A program made the translations under genes and the position numbers. The notes below the pieces were generated by a model that was not told where the DNA came from, did no database searches, and saw nothing but the letters and a program-made list of their open reading frames with translations. From contig JBBPUQ010000003.1 in assembly GCA_038501195.1 (NCBI GenBank), positions 5,548,501 through 5,612,500 of the forward strand: a stretch of 64,000 nucleotides of DNA, in the 5' to 3' direction. The stretch's first letter is position 1. Each line of letters starts with the position of its first letter. Positions 1 through 12,700 of this stretch are shown in pieces. The DNA comes from Nemania diffusa. Lineage: Eukaryota; Ascomycota; Sordariomycetes; Xylariales; Xylariaceae.

Positions 1-1207
1 TTCTAGCATAGCAGAGGCCCGAGGCTGACAACGATACCCTCATGTTAATATTACTTTCAAGTGATTCTAGTCAATTCATATATATATATATGTTTGTGTG
101 TGTGTGTATGTATGTATGCTATGCTTTTTTAATTAGATTAATTTGCATTGCTGATGTGATTTTTTGTTATAACTATCTAACCCGAGGAGAGTCATTGAAA
201 CTCAGGTGTGTTATATATCAGACTGGAGCATTTGGTGGATCCAATCTACATCTGTAACTAAAAAGGTGCCTAACGACACGCAACTTGCTACAGAGTAGAT
301 ACACAATATAGAGTCAGGCCTTTCACATGTATACCTAGAGTAAGGCTAGGTAAGTTTCTAGGCTGCTATCAATAGGTAGTACCTTCTAATATTCGGCGGT
401 TGGTTGTACGTTAACATGGGTAGGGACTGGGTTACCTAATACCCTATGTAGGTATTATTAACTGACTTTTGCTTACCTACAAGATACCTACATACCTAGG
501 TACTTTGGATGGACCCCGCCAGACCCCACCAACCCCGCCAACATCTACCTACTTCCACAGCTCTGGAGCCATGCAGCCGATTTCCTTGCCTCTTTACCGG
601 ACCTACTAAGTTGCGCCTACCTCTCTAGTCCCTACCTAACCTGACCTAACCTGAGAAGGCAGACGTTATTGGTATCTGGCTTGGAAAGAACGTTGTTCAG
701 TCATCAAGTCAATGTGAAGAGCAGCCGAGACTCACACCTACTTGAGTTCTCAACTGCACCATAGTTCCTCTTTTTGAACCATACCTACTCTTCTCTCTAT
801 CTCACTCCCTTCTCCTGCTGCGCCATATCTACACAGAGTCCACAACCAAACCAATATTCCAGTACTTGCCTTTATTATTTTCCCAACTAGATCTGTACTC
901 AAGAGCGCCTCTATATCTACCCCTCCGCCTACGCCTCCACCTCCCACTCGCCCCCAACTGAGAACCCCGCCAGCCAGGCTTGAGCAGCCCGCAACACGAA
1001 TATCGGTCCTGTTCACTAGTAACTTGATATTGACGACGACTTTGAGACTACCTCTCTCGGTGTCTGGCCTGTCTCTGTCCTCGCCTGTCAGCTGGATTGG
1101 CGATTTACTGTGTATGCAGGGCGAGGGAACACTGCCACCAAACCATATAGAAAAGAGCAGCGGGAGAAGAAGAATAAGAAGAAGAAGAAGCAGGGGATAG
1201 AGCCACG
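1..1207. other. Intergenic / 5' flank of dcn1, no gene seen
   Basis: I see no supported coding exon here. The stretch holds an AT/GT simple-sequence run at about 79-118, one exact TACCTAGGTA palindrome at 493-502, and a purine-rich GAA/AAG run at about 1163-1190 just before the dcn1 start codon, which probably lies in the dcn1 5' leader. The short open frames at 42-257 and 750-1016 have no recognisable protein features. Confidence 0.6.
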
Positions 1208-3383
1208 ATGCCGCCGCAGACGTCCGCTCAGAAGGCCGCCGTTTCGAACTTCGTCGCTATTACTGGTGCTTCGGATAGAACTGCTTCCAAGGCATGTTGA
1301 CCCAGTAGTAGTCCCTTCGACACCTCGAGCCCTCTATCGCCCTTCTCTCCCCCATCTCTTTCACCTCCCTACCTCCCCACCTCCGTGACCCTCCGCGCCT
1401 GCTGGTCTCCTCACCCTAGCAATCTATGTTTATAGTGCTAACTAGCTTTTTCTATTTAGTATCTTAAAAACGCATCGTTCAAACTAAACGAAGCCGTCGA
1501 TGCGTAAGTCACCTTATTTCCTTGCACCTTAAGAGCCCGACTCGACAACCTTGCCTGGCTACAACCTTGTGGCTTACTATGACATCTTGCGCAACTCTGT
1601 GTGTTTGAATTGTACCCTTTCCTGCATATTTGGAAACGCGGGTAGATCGATATGCGTCTACAGTCTAGACATGACGTCCCCATCTGCCTCACGGGATGAA
1701 ATTGGATGAGCTCATGAAGAACCTAATGACAATACTCGGTACAACTACAACTGCCAGTCACCATTGTTTCGCATTCATCCATCAGGCTAGTCTTCCATAA
1801 ATTCCCAGATTAAAGAGGAGGGCCTCTATCACTTGATGCCATATACCCGGGAAAGCGACTTGACACTCCGCGAACAAGCTAGTTCTCGCACATGCCACTC
1901 CCTATCACTATAGCATCTGCAATCTACATCTGGGTGCGCCACCGGCTCCTAACTTAACAAATCCTGTCGAGTCAGCATTCATACATTCAGAATATACATG
2001 TTCTGAATCACCATCACTACACTGGCACTAGATCGCCTGGTACTTTCTATCGGGTTATTGGACCAGTCAACATGAGCTGCCTACTATAATGTCCTCGACC
2101 TTCCAAGAATATGGCCTAACACTCATTGCCAGCACCATCATAGGCAATGCTTAATACTGGTGGCGTGGTAATCCTGGTCCTCTTGAAGAAACTTGAGCCT
2201 AGTCGACAGCTTACAACATTCGCCTTTCATTCAGATTTATTCCCTAGGCCGTATTCTCGCCCTATAGTTCATGTTTGCCGGTTCCTTCGTCGTATATCTA
2301 GTAGTTTGCTAGCTTGCTTGGTGCGCTATGTTGTGACTCAGCTCTGAATGAAACAGCTCTATCGCATCCAGTTCATTTGATATCATTACTAAATCGAACT
2401 TGTTTAACCTTCTCCCTGGCCATCCAAATTCGTACCTTTTTTTTGGTAGCCTGGCAGCTAATATATATTTCTTAGATTTTTCCAGACTAATGGTGGCGGG
2501 TCGGGTAGCGCACCAGGAGCTGCTGGCCGAGATGCTCAACTCGACCGATTATTCGAGGGTCTTCGAAGTGAGTGCACCGGGCCCATACATACATCTATCG
2601 AGGTCTTGCTTATTTGTTACCCAGATGAACGCGAAGATGGCCCAGATACCCTAGGCGCGGACTCCGCCATGAATTACCTCCAGTCTATTGGTGTAGGATT
2701 GGAAGATGCTTCGCTATTTCTAGCTGTAGAACTGTTACAAGCACCCAGTATTGGCGAAATTCCGCGAGCGGGGTTTGTCGCCGGCTGGAGGGAAGTTTAG
2801 TGAGTATCTCTTTTACCTTTGGTTCCGTGTGTATTTGCTCGTGCCAAACAGGGGTACGAAATACTCGCCTCGATGGCGTCGCCTGCCGTGTTAAGACAGG
2901 ACTAATGGGATGATTTAATTTCGGGCTGAACTTATCTAACTATTGTTTGTATCTAGCATTGAGGCTAAACCTGAAGCCCAAGCAGCACATCTCAAATACC
3001 TTGCTGGCTTGATGACGAAAGAACGCGATCTTTTCCGGAAAGTGTACCGTTATGCCTTTATCGTAGGAAAAGAAGGCGAACAACGCGCACTTTCGTTGGA
3101 GTTGGCCCTCCTCTACTGGGATACTCTTTTCAAGAAGCCGGGCCAAATTTGGATTGGATCGTCTAGAAAGACTGACTGGCTCAATGAGTGGAAAAGCTTT
3201 CTGCAGGAGAACTGGAAACGGTCGGTCAATCGCGACATGTGGAACCAGACTCTCGAGTTTGCCTTTAAGAGTATCGACGATGAATCCCTGGGTTTCTGGA
3301 GCGAAGATGGTGCCTGGCCTGGGGTCATTGATGAATTTGTGGCGTGGTATAAGCCCAAGTCTGAGATGGAAGTAGATGCCTAG
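1208..3383 (+). CDS. dcn1: DCN1-like protein, cullin neddylation scaffold
   Basis: The protein (273 residues) is a scaffold E3-like factor that promotes attachment of Nedd8 to cullins. Five exons join in phase: 1208-1291, 1460-1503, 2476-2567, 2625-2799, 2957-3383. An N-terminal UBA-like domain (about 1-45, beginning MPPQTSAQKAAV) is followed by a Gly-rich linker and the PONY/DAD domain (about 65-270), recognisable from GPDTLGADSAMNYLQSIGV and the Trp-rich C-terminal part that ends in WSEDGAWPGVIDEFVAWYK. The start is the ATG that opens the conserved UBA sequence. Intron 1 needs a GC donor (AAG|GCATGT), because no GT donor nearby keeps the frame. Intron 2 is 972 nt, very long for this organism; joining its flanks gives the continuous sequence NEAVDAFFQTN, so no exon is missing. 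The family assignment is confident; the GC donor is inferred from frame. Confidence 0.95.
1504..2475 (+). other. Unusually long dcn1 intron 2 (972 nt)
   Basis: Donor GTAAGT at 1504 and acceptor TTTCTTAG ending at 2475. Other introns in the window that I could resolve are mostly 50-190 nt. I found no conserved coding sequence inside it on either strand; short open frames occur but look random. Confidence 0.7.
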
Positions 3384-5050
3384 CCAGCCATGTCGGAAAC
3401 CCCGATATCCTTGGTCTGTGTTGGCGAACATGCTTACTCTAGTAGGCTTGTGCGGGAGGAAACATGGAGGGGAGAAATGCGCCGATTGAGTGCCAATGCT
3501 GCTACGAAGGGGGTATCGAAATGACGGTGGGAGGCGAGACAGAGCGAGAATCCATTCAACGAGATATCCAGGTGAGAACTTGATGTTCAGGCACATTTAC
3601 TATACTATGGAAGAACAAGCACACACTAGCGAGATCACGATGGCATTGAAGAAAACGACAAGGGCCGCTTTTTCACACCGCCGGGAGAGGATAGCTCTCT
3701 TGAGTGGTGATAAGGCGGTAGATAGTTAAGTAGTAATAATAGGTGGTTGTGGACGCCCTGCGCTGGGCTGATTTAGAAGCCACATCTTGTCCACCTATAG
3801 CCGACACTTTCTCTCCATCTTTACTCATCTTTAGCATGAAGATTGAGGACCCGGGACTAGGATGTGAGACGGAGTGGTTATCCACAGAGCATTCGTAGAC
3901 ACGGAACGCCTGACCCTGTCATTCTCGAAGGATTGGACAATGGAATCCAACTACTAAGACCGCACATGTACACATGTTCACATTTATACACGTTGCCACT
4001 TATATTGTTACATTATCTTTCTTGGATCGTCTTACTGGGTTTTGTTTTCTTCTAGTAGAAGGAGTTTTATTTTTGTGGTGTATTATTGAACTTTTGTCTT
4101 AAATTTGCTTCCCTTTTGCTTCCCTTTTTCTCTCCCCCCCCCCCCCCCCCCCCTTCCTACACGGCTTGATGCCTAGTGCAACACCGTAATACTATCCATT
4201 ATCGGCCCAAATTTATATGAATATCAATATATTACATCCACAGTGGGAAAATCCCAAGCTTGACAAAAGGGCAATAGTTAACGATGGGATCACCGTGCTT
4301 AAATCTTTTGGTGTGATAGTTGACAAAGTAACTATAAGACGACTATCACTACTACTAGATACGGATTGAGGTTCATACCGGATCATCTCGCGTGGGCATG
4401 GGTAAGTTACCAGGTATGTTAGATACTTCGCGCCTAGAATTTATAAAAGATTTGCTAGGTAGCCCTTTTGTTGATAATTTTTACTTCTTATTCTTTTTTT
4501 TTTTACTTGTATACATGCATGTGCTATATGTACAATGCCTGATGATAACCACTCCATATTCTATCCGGATTCCTGCTGTTCAAAGAGACTGGACCATGTC
4601 TATATACGCCTCGCCCTCGTCCTCTCTACTACAACCGGATTATCTAGTATATCATAACAGGAAACTTGGGCGTTCGAGATAGGCATCGGATCCAAGGCGT
4701 CTTTATCGTACCGTATGGTGTAAGTAGGTAGATGTGCGTTTGTTCGAGGTGAACGTATGGATAGTTGTTTTTTTCTATGCTTGGACGTATTCCCCCGTTT
4801 TGTGAAATATCCCCCGAAACAGAAATCTTTGAGTAATGCTATGCGTTCTGAAGAATTGTGTCGTCGTCCCTCGGCAGCATATCCTTCTCCACGGGTTGGT
4901 AACAAAATCCGCCTCGATTCGATTCACTTCTCCGGGTTCGCGGGATTGGGGAGTCTCGGTTCGTCTAGTTGTAGTTTCCACTTCTCCTTCTCCCTTCCCC
5001 CGAGGAGGACCCTTCCCCTCTCTCGCGTCACGTAAACCCTCTATACCTCG
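3384..5050. other. Intergenic, convergent between dcn1 and mrp17
   Basis: No gene is supported. The main visible feature is a run of 20 C at 4134-4153. A T-rich stretch at 4480-4505 and scattered short open frames show no family resemblance. Both flanking genes end here, so it contains both 3' regions. Confidence 0.55.
4134..4153. repeat. Poly-C tract, 20 nt
   Basis: An uninterrupted run of 20 C residues (G on the minus strand) in the intergenic space downstream of dcn1. Its length is likely variable between isolates and prone to sequencing error. Confidence 0.9.
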
Positions 5051-5766
5051 TTACTCGACGCCGGGGTTGACCCAGTCGACGCCGCCCATGCGGCTCATAG
5101 TGCCGAGCTTGCCGTCGCCAAGGCGGACGCTCGAGTGGCGGATCATGCGGGGGTCGAGGCGCAACATGTTACGGACGCTCTCCTGGGTGTTGACGCTGGC
5201 GTCGAAGCGCATGGCGAAGTAGTAGCCGGTGGTGTGGCGCATCTGGTGCACGCTGATGGCCTTGGGGAGGGAGAACTTGCCCCAGTTCTGTAGGCCCCGG
5301 ATGACGCCCTTTTGTTGCAGAATAAGCTGGCCGGCACCTAATACTATTCTGTTGAGGAAGGGAAGAGACAAAGGTTAGCTTGGGCCTCGCGAGTTTGTCT
5401 GTCAGGTTTGCCGAGGACATCGAGGACGGAATCAGTCGCAGTACAAGGATGCGAGCGAGGCCGACGGGAAGCTATCCTTGCGAAGCTTGAGATATGAATA
5501 TAGAACACATATAGGATACGTACTCTCGGACCTCAGCGAGACTGGTAGGTCGAACCTGTAGTATCGGAGAATAGAAGGTTAGCCAACCAACATCTACAAT
5601 GCTATTGCTCTTTAACTTTTCAGACGTGGATAGAAGCCCTCTCCTCTCCTCTCTTCTGCGAAAGAAAGCTGCTGAGCTAAGTGGGCAGGTAGGCAGAGAG
5701 GTAGAGCAGCGAGAGAGGAGTAGAAGGAAAATGCAGTCTCACAATCCCAATTAGTTCGTACAGCAT
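5051..5766 (-). CDS. mrp17: Mitochondrial small ribosomal subunit protein bS6m (MRP17)
   Basis: A 117-residue S6-family protein of the mitochondrial 37S ribosomal subunit. Three exons on the minus strand: 5743-5766 (MLYELIGI), 5524-5555 (VRPTSLAEVRE) and 5051-5348 (the remainder, beginning IVLGAGQLIL). The S6 fold is visible from MLYELIGIVRP, then GGVIRG-like (KGVIRGLQNWGKFSLPK), and the conserved HTTGYYFAMRFDAS strand. Tiny first exons of 24 and 32 nt are common for this gene in fungi. Intron donors are GTGAGA and GTACGT; the introns are 187 and 175 nt. The gene faces dcn1 tail to tail. I see no long cleavable presequence, in keeping with the S6 family. Exon joins restore a continuous conserved N-terminus, so the model is firm. 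Confidence 0.93.
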
Positions 5767-7330
5767 CTTGAATGCTACGGTCGTGGTCGTCGTAGTTATA
5801 GTCGCAGTCGTGGTCACTGTTGCACTTTTGATGTTTCTATTCTCGTATGCGTTGTCTGTTTGTCCGTTTATCTCTGTCGGTTCTTCATCGAGTAATAGTG
5901 AGTAAATAGCTTAATTCCCGTGATGTGATATCTTCCTGTCCACAGATCCTAGTTTGCGACGTGCCTCTGTCCCTTTTTTTTTTGCCTTTTCCCTTCCCAA
6001 TTCGCCTTGGTTGCTTTGTCTGTTGACGCAAGAATCGCCGGGGGCTACTTCGGAGAGCTAAAAGCTTCAATTCAATCTAGGAGCAAATGCGCATTGGAAC
6101 CCGCGAACCCGGGAAATTCCAGATAAGGGAATGGATGCTTCGATAAGACTGACCCTGATGCACGTGATGAGGTACTTAGGTACCCTACTACTCTCCCCCC
6201 CACATTGTGCATAGATTATGTAAGTACATACCTTATTTAGATGTGTATCTTGGTTCCAGAAATCTATAGGTTGGTTACACAGCCACCTAGGTGCTCTTAA
6301 GGTACTCCTACTCCTACCTACTCTTAACGTAGAAAGAAGCCCGGTTTAGGTATTTATAGGACGACAATCAAGGACCATCAATATCGTGCATAGATATAGT
6401 TCATCACTACCACCTTCATCATCGCCACCACCATATGCGGACAAGTTTATCGTGATCAATTCTAGCCATTTTTACAGTCCATTATTATACGTACACGCAA
6501 AGCTGGAGGGCGAAAAGGTTCCATCCATGTGCTCTTCGCCTGTGATGCGCATCCCCAACCGGCCGTCACCGAGAGCGTGTGCTTCAGAGGCCAACCGCCG
6601 TCCTCCCCTCGAGCCTTTACTCTAGGGGCGTCAGGGCTGCCCAAATATCTACTACCCTTGCCCTTCTGTCTTTTATACTCTATACAAAGGTTGATCCTAG
6701 TCCGGTGGCAAGAACGAACCAGCCACAGCCCAACCTTAGGTCTATTATCCATTTGTACACTCGCCAGAACGCAGTATCTATCCATCAACGAGAATAACGG
6801 GAAAAAAAGAGAAGAGAGAAGAGAAAAGGAGAAAAGGCGAAGAAGAGTAACAAGAATAAAGAAAACCAGCTCTCAGGAACCATGGGGATGAATTCACTCC
6901 CTCTATCCCGATAGCATCGTTTTTTGCGCAAAAAGCCACCGCCATATGCGTCCGCATCTGATTCGTGCTGAAGGTGAGCCACCCCTTCCTTCGTCATATC
7001 GAAGCTCGCAAAGAATTAGTGTATATGTGAAATGCATCCGGAACGCCTTGGCCGGTATAGTACACGGAAACCGGCCGCCCTGGTTGGGGTCCATCATGCC
7101 AAGGTCCGTGTGGAAACGTGTCGCCAGCTTTTGCTGCCGGCGAGCGGGATATCTCTGTAGAATCATTCAAGCCGCCGACGCCAATGACCGTGAAACATGA
7201 AACATAGGAAAGGTTGTGGGTGTATATGTATGCGTCTGTCGATGGGGGAAGGGAATGTTCGGAGGGGGAGTCGGAAGCAACTCTGTCGGTTTTAGTGTCG
7301 AAGAAATGAAAGTCCAGTTTGCCTAAGCCC
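5767..7330. other. Intergenic, promoter side of mrp17, no gene seen
   Basis: No supported exon. Pyrimidine/purine-skewed stretches occur at 5640-5725 and 6800-6860 (GAGAA-rich on +). Open frames at 6386-6891 lack any recognisable domain. The left part must contain the mrp17 promoter and leader, and the right part the 3' region of the 741-residue minus-strand gene. Confidence 0.5.
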
Positions 7331-9716
7331 TTAGGCCTCAGGTCCACCGTCTGACATCATCTCGGAATTCATAGCGTTCCACGCCTCTTCAAGATGACCC
7401 CTGCCGTCTTGATTAGTTGCAGCTCACACCAATACGAAATGAATGTGGGAGAATGGGGGAGGAGGACAGGGAAAAGGGGAAAAGGGGAAGAGAGTCACGG
7501 GTCACTTACTGAGAACTCTTGACCAGCTTGATGCCCCTCTTCTTCGCAAAGACGAGGAAACGCTTCTTAGTGCGCTCCCTCTTGAAGAAGAGGAGTATGT
7601 CGCCTTGCGTTTCGTCGGCTCTGGCCACTAAGATCTTCTGCCCATCTGAGGAATACCGGATCTCTTTGATCTCCGCCACCCCGCAGTTGAACTTATCAGG
7701 CTCCCGATAGTACCCCCAGCTGATATTTGGATGCACGTCTCGAAGGACTTGATGCTCGAACTTGTTCTCCTCGGGCTTCCATGTCCAGTATTGGGTCACG
7801 TCTGGACGTGTCGTCAAGACCCTGGTCTTGACTTGATACACGCGGAAGTCCATGTGCATGATGCGACCATTCGAAAACGAGTCTCGCGAGCTGTAGCCAT
7901 CATACTCGAGTTCGGCCGCAGCAGCTGACTCTTGTGCTACCGCATCGTCTTCTTGCTTGACCACGGCCGCATCTAAGCGCTGTCGCTTCTGCAGCCGCGG
8001 CGTCATGGGTTCGAGATAATCGTTGCTTGACACAACCCCAGGACTTTGTAGCTCGTCTTCGGCGTCAACTTGACCAATGGACCGTCGGCCGCGGCGTCGC
8101 GTCTCGCCTTGCTCACTTGGTGATTTGGCGGATGCCTCTTTCTTGGGCTTGATCTTAGATGTTACTTTAGCGCCCGGCCTGTCGGCAACCTTGTAGCCTG
8201 AGGGGCGGCCGATGTTGCCGAATCCATGCTTTTCGCGTAGCGCCTTCAACTTGATGTCGTGATAGAGGTCGTGCATGGTCTTGGACAAGCTGAACTTATC
8301 GCCCTGTGCCATAGCAATCTCGTACAGTCGGTGTCGGAGCCACTCGAGAGGGGTCAACCCGAGGTCGAACTTCTTGAGTTCCTCGTGCACATTGACCAAC
8401 CGGAATACCGTGTCGTAGTTGATGAAGGTCTTGTAGAACTTGTCCATCATATCCCGATTGGCGAACTGGAGAGGATGGAAGCATCCGTCCCTCAGGAAGT
8501 CGAGGACGGCCTGTCCTCGGTTGACCTGGCGGTTGGCGAGGAACATGGTATGGCGCACGGCATCGGGCTTCTGGCGGAGGTTCTCTAATCTCTCTTTCCA
8601 CTTATCAAGCGCAAACTGGACGGTCCGTTCGAGAGGTTCCCATTCAGCGTTCCAGAACGGGTGGTTCTCGTTAATCTTCTCCAGCGGCACACCGGCGAAC
8701 ATGGGCGGGTGCGTGATGATGGAGCCGTTGTCCCTAAGCACCAGAGATTCGCGTGTGATTTCTTGGTCATCCATGATCGTCGACTCGGGTGCCGGGCTAT
8801 TCATCTGAGACGCGGGGTCCCTAACGCTCGGTAGAGACTTGCGACCGCGAGACGATCTTCTGCTGCCTTCGGGAGACGCATTGGATAGATCTGTGGGGGG
8901 TACGGTTAGCAGTATACCAAGATACTCTCATATTTGCTTACCATGACCCATGGGGTATGCAGGTAAGCTATGCCTCCCCTGCGTTGATTTGACCACACCG
9001 TCTCTATCAACCCCAGGAATATGATCCGTAGCGGCTCTAGTGCTCATGGCGGCGGACGACTTGAAACCCACATCTGGCTGTTGGTGAGTCGCTATATTTC
9101 GCAGAGGCAAAGCGCGGGAAGTCGGTGTTACATCTTCATCGACCGGGTTGTGGAAGACGCTGCCAAATAGATTTCCGGGATCGGATCGCTTCTCTTGTCT
9201 CTGCTCTTGGACTCGGCTACTACGTCGCAGTGATGAACTATTAATGCTCGTCCAGCCGGCGGCAGCAGAAGCGGCAGAGGCGGCAGAAGCAGTAGCAGCA
9301 GGGTTCGGGAGGGTTCGGTCGTGACTCGATGTGGCAATGCTCCCTCTGGACACGGAATTCTCATTATCAGCTGGGAGAGCGGTCTCTCGCGCGCGGTCAA
9401 ACCACCCTTGCTGGGAGTGATCCTCGTCTTGTCGTTGGGTTTGGAGGCTGGCTTTCCTCATCTCATACTCGTGAGATAGACGCTGTTTCTCTGCCCGCCG
9501 GAAATGGATATTGGCGTCGATCTCTTTCATACTGGCCTGTAGACGTAGTCTGTTATCGTACAACTCGTTGAGACCTTGATCTAACTGGTCTTGGCGAGCC
9601 GCGTGCTCGTGCGCAAGTCTTGCATCCTCGCGATCCCGTGCCTTCCTAGTGGTTTGCCAGTAGTCCGCCTCCATGGCCGGCCAGTCTTGGTGTCCCATGG
9701 GGCCGGTATTAGACAT
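7331..9716 (-). CDS. Conserved-looking nuclear protein of unknown function (741 aa)
   Basis: Three exons join in phase: 8942-9716, 7510-8890 and a short last exon 7331-7400 coding for about 23 residues (GHLEEAWNAMNSEMMSDGGP). The last exon is supported by a GTAAGT donor, a CAACTAATC branch site and a CAG acceptor, and it replaces an apparent stop just after the donor. The start is the ATG in CACCATGTC rather than an in-frame ATG 7 codons upstream. Residues about 20-110 are charged, Arg/Glu/Gln-rich and probably coiled coil. An Ala-rich run near 150-165 and basic clusters (KIKPKKE, RRRGRRS, LQKRQR) suggest nuclear location. Two compact regions look folded: about 290-420 (MFAGVPLEKINENHPFWNAEW onward) and the aromatic-rich C-terminal part about 600-720 (TQYWTWKPEENKFEHQVLRD). 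I do not recognise the family. Confidence 0.8.
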
Positions 9717-12700
9717 GGTGACGCCTACTTGTATCATTAGTTGGCGCGTATATGTGTATATGTTGCGTTGTGACTAGCGAATCCATTAGTTTAGCACATA
9801 AGCCAAGCCCCTATAAACAAGTGACAAGCAAGATGGTAGGGCATCCTCTGTTAGTACATATAAATGCATGCCAAATATTATGAAACTGCCCTCTTCGAGA
9901 TATAGACCAACACTATAAATGAACAAGGGGCAAGTGGTAGGGATCTAACCTATAGCGCTACAACAGCAATAACAAGGTTTTTGACAACTTCATGAAGACA
10001 GGCAAATAAGGGTAGACGAAACATGTGGTAGGTAGAGCAGGAAGGGGCGCAGTTTCTTAGTCAATCGGTAGCCGCATTACTAGACACGTAACACAACCGT
10101 ACTGCTAACGTGAGAGGGCGTTTTCATGATATATGAAAAGCGAGCGTAAATCTTGGGAGGTTTGGCGAAAAAGAGATAGCCGATCTGATGGGGAAGGAAA
10201 TAATAATGAGTGGGTAGGACTAAGCGAAAAGGACGTACCTTGAGGAAAAGTAGGATCGGGGTGAAGAGAAGTTAAAGTGAGAGCCTCGGCGGTTGGAGCT
10301 TAGCGAATGTATATGCAAGGATTTTTTTTAAGTCCTATAAGTGCAATTCGCAAAACGTTGCGGATCTAACGCCCATCGGTAAGAAGGACGGTAAGAAGAA
10401 GTGCCTCAACAGAAAGACGCAAAAATTGCAGATGCGTGAATGTTCGCAGCCGGGCAAGAGCTGCATATAGGTCAGCGATAGTTCCCTCGACGGCTGGCAC
10501 AGATGTTCGTTGTTGATGCTGTTCTTGTGGCTGCAGGTATTTTTGTTGCGAGGTTATCGATCAGGGTTATAGGTACGTGGGGGAGGAGTAGATAGAGGGT
10601 CTTTGAACGAGTGGGTAGGAGGAGGCGGCCGAACTAATAAATTCATAAACAAGTTCAGTGGTGAATGGCGGTGCTTGTTGTTGAAAGGGGGTATCTAGTA
10701 CCTAGGTATTGTTATTATTGATATACCAGTCTATTGGGTGCAAAAACAAGAAACGTTAGCGCGATGGTTGTTGGTGAGGAGGGTATAGGATGTAAGTAAT
10801 CAAAAAGACTCGAAAAAAGATTGTGCAGGCAGCTTTTTACATGTCCCTAATATGATTGATGAGGGCGAGGTACTCAGCCAACCAGTCCCAGGCACACACA
10901 GCAGACAGCAGACAGCAGGCAACAGACGGCGGCAGTGAAGAATAGAAGAAGATTGGAAAGATGGAAAAAAAAGAAGGCTACGTACGTTGCCGGGCAGGAT
11001 TGTAGAGACGTGCTGAAGTAATAAGACGAGGAGGTATATGTAGGTAGGCAGTTTTTGTATGTGTAGGTAGGTACATGCTAGCACTACCACCGTCACATAA
11101 TAAGGGAGGGATGAAATGTCAGGGAGGTATACCGATTTCAAGTACGTATACATACATACATGCATACTTGTAGGATGGATGTTCGGGTGTAAGACGAAGT
11201 AGATACATACATAAGGTATCCCACGCTACCATCTTACGGAACTTTCCCCAAGTCGGTACGGTACGTACGGTATAGCATAGGTACCTAAAAAGGTGCAATA
11301 ATCGATCGAAACAATGAAACAAGGCCAAGGGAGAGCGCGGCATAAGGCGAGAAAAAGCTTGTCACCAAAATAGTAACCTGGGATATCGAAGCAACTGAGC
11401 CGCAAGGTACATGCATATATGGGTGGGTATAGGTAGTAGTAGGTACCTCGATACCTACACAATACAGCCATGCGGCATGGGGCATGGGGCATGGGGACAA
11501 GACTGGTGCTGCAAAGGAATAGAATAGGACGGAAGAGTGAATCTAACGTAAAAAGCGAAAATAGGTGGATGGGAGTACCGAGAAAACACCCCCAAAATAG
11601 AAAGAATTGAAAAAAAAAAAAAAGAAAAAAGAAAAAGATATAGAAGAAAATGCGTACTCACTTGCCGATTGCCTTCCCCTCGAGACCAAATAACTCGGTG
11701 ATCATGTAGGCAGGTAACTACTTGGGTATGTATGTATGGGATGTTGGTTGTCTTTCCTAATACGTCAGTGATCAATTAAGGTCCAGTTACAGGGGTCATG
11801 GCAGTGCAGTGTGTACCAAGTAGAGATGCGCGCGGAAATCAACAGACAAACCAAACGGTCGGACAGGGGCAGGGCAAGAAACGCGATGCAATGCGGATGC
11901 GGTGTAATGCGGTTTGGTGGGTGTGGTACCTAGCCCACCCGTGGAGCTCAAAAGAAAAAAAGACCCTGAATGCTGGAAGGGTGTGCTGTAAAATGGGGAT
12001 CAAATCGGAAAATAGGGTTGTATGGGTTACCTAGATAGGTATGCGCTTGACAGTAACGACCTCGAAAGGGTATAGGTTGTTCTGGTGGATGCGATGTAGG
12101 GTAGGTATGACATATGCGTAGGTAAAATCTGTAGGTTTGTAGGTAGGTTGTGACGTGCATGCGTAGATGGTAGAGGAATAAACAAGAGAAGTACCTATGT
12201 AGGTTTCAACACGCATACACACATATATTTTATGTTCATGTAAACCAGCTTCTATATGCTATGCTGTGCTGTGTATGCATATAGATGGGTAATTTAACTT
12301 GGGTTCTTTTGAGTGCTGTGTTGGTTTGAGGGAAGCACAAAATAAGTAGTAATTGGGAAGACTGAGTGAGAGGCACAGTGAGCTAGGAGGTAGCTTGCTA
12401 GCTACCTAGAGCTCTACCTCTCTACCTACCACCCACCTAAGCTATAAGGTAAGTAGAGTAATCTGTTACTCGATAGGTAGGTAGGTATGCAGTCCATCAA
12501 TTCTGGTAATGCGGAACATAACGCACAAAAAGAAAAGAAAACCGGACAAACAGGTCCTGGTGAATAGAAATGGTACCTGATCAAGCAAGGGGAAAGGGGA
12601 CAATAGGCATGGAGATACTTCGACAGCCTGGGTGTACAGGGGGAGAGGGTCGCAAGCAAGTACCTAAATACGAGGACAGGCTAGGTAGGTATCTCTATCT

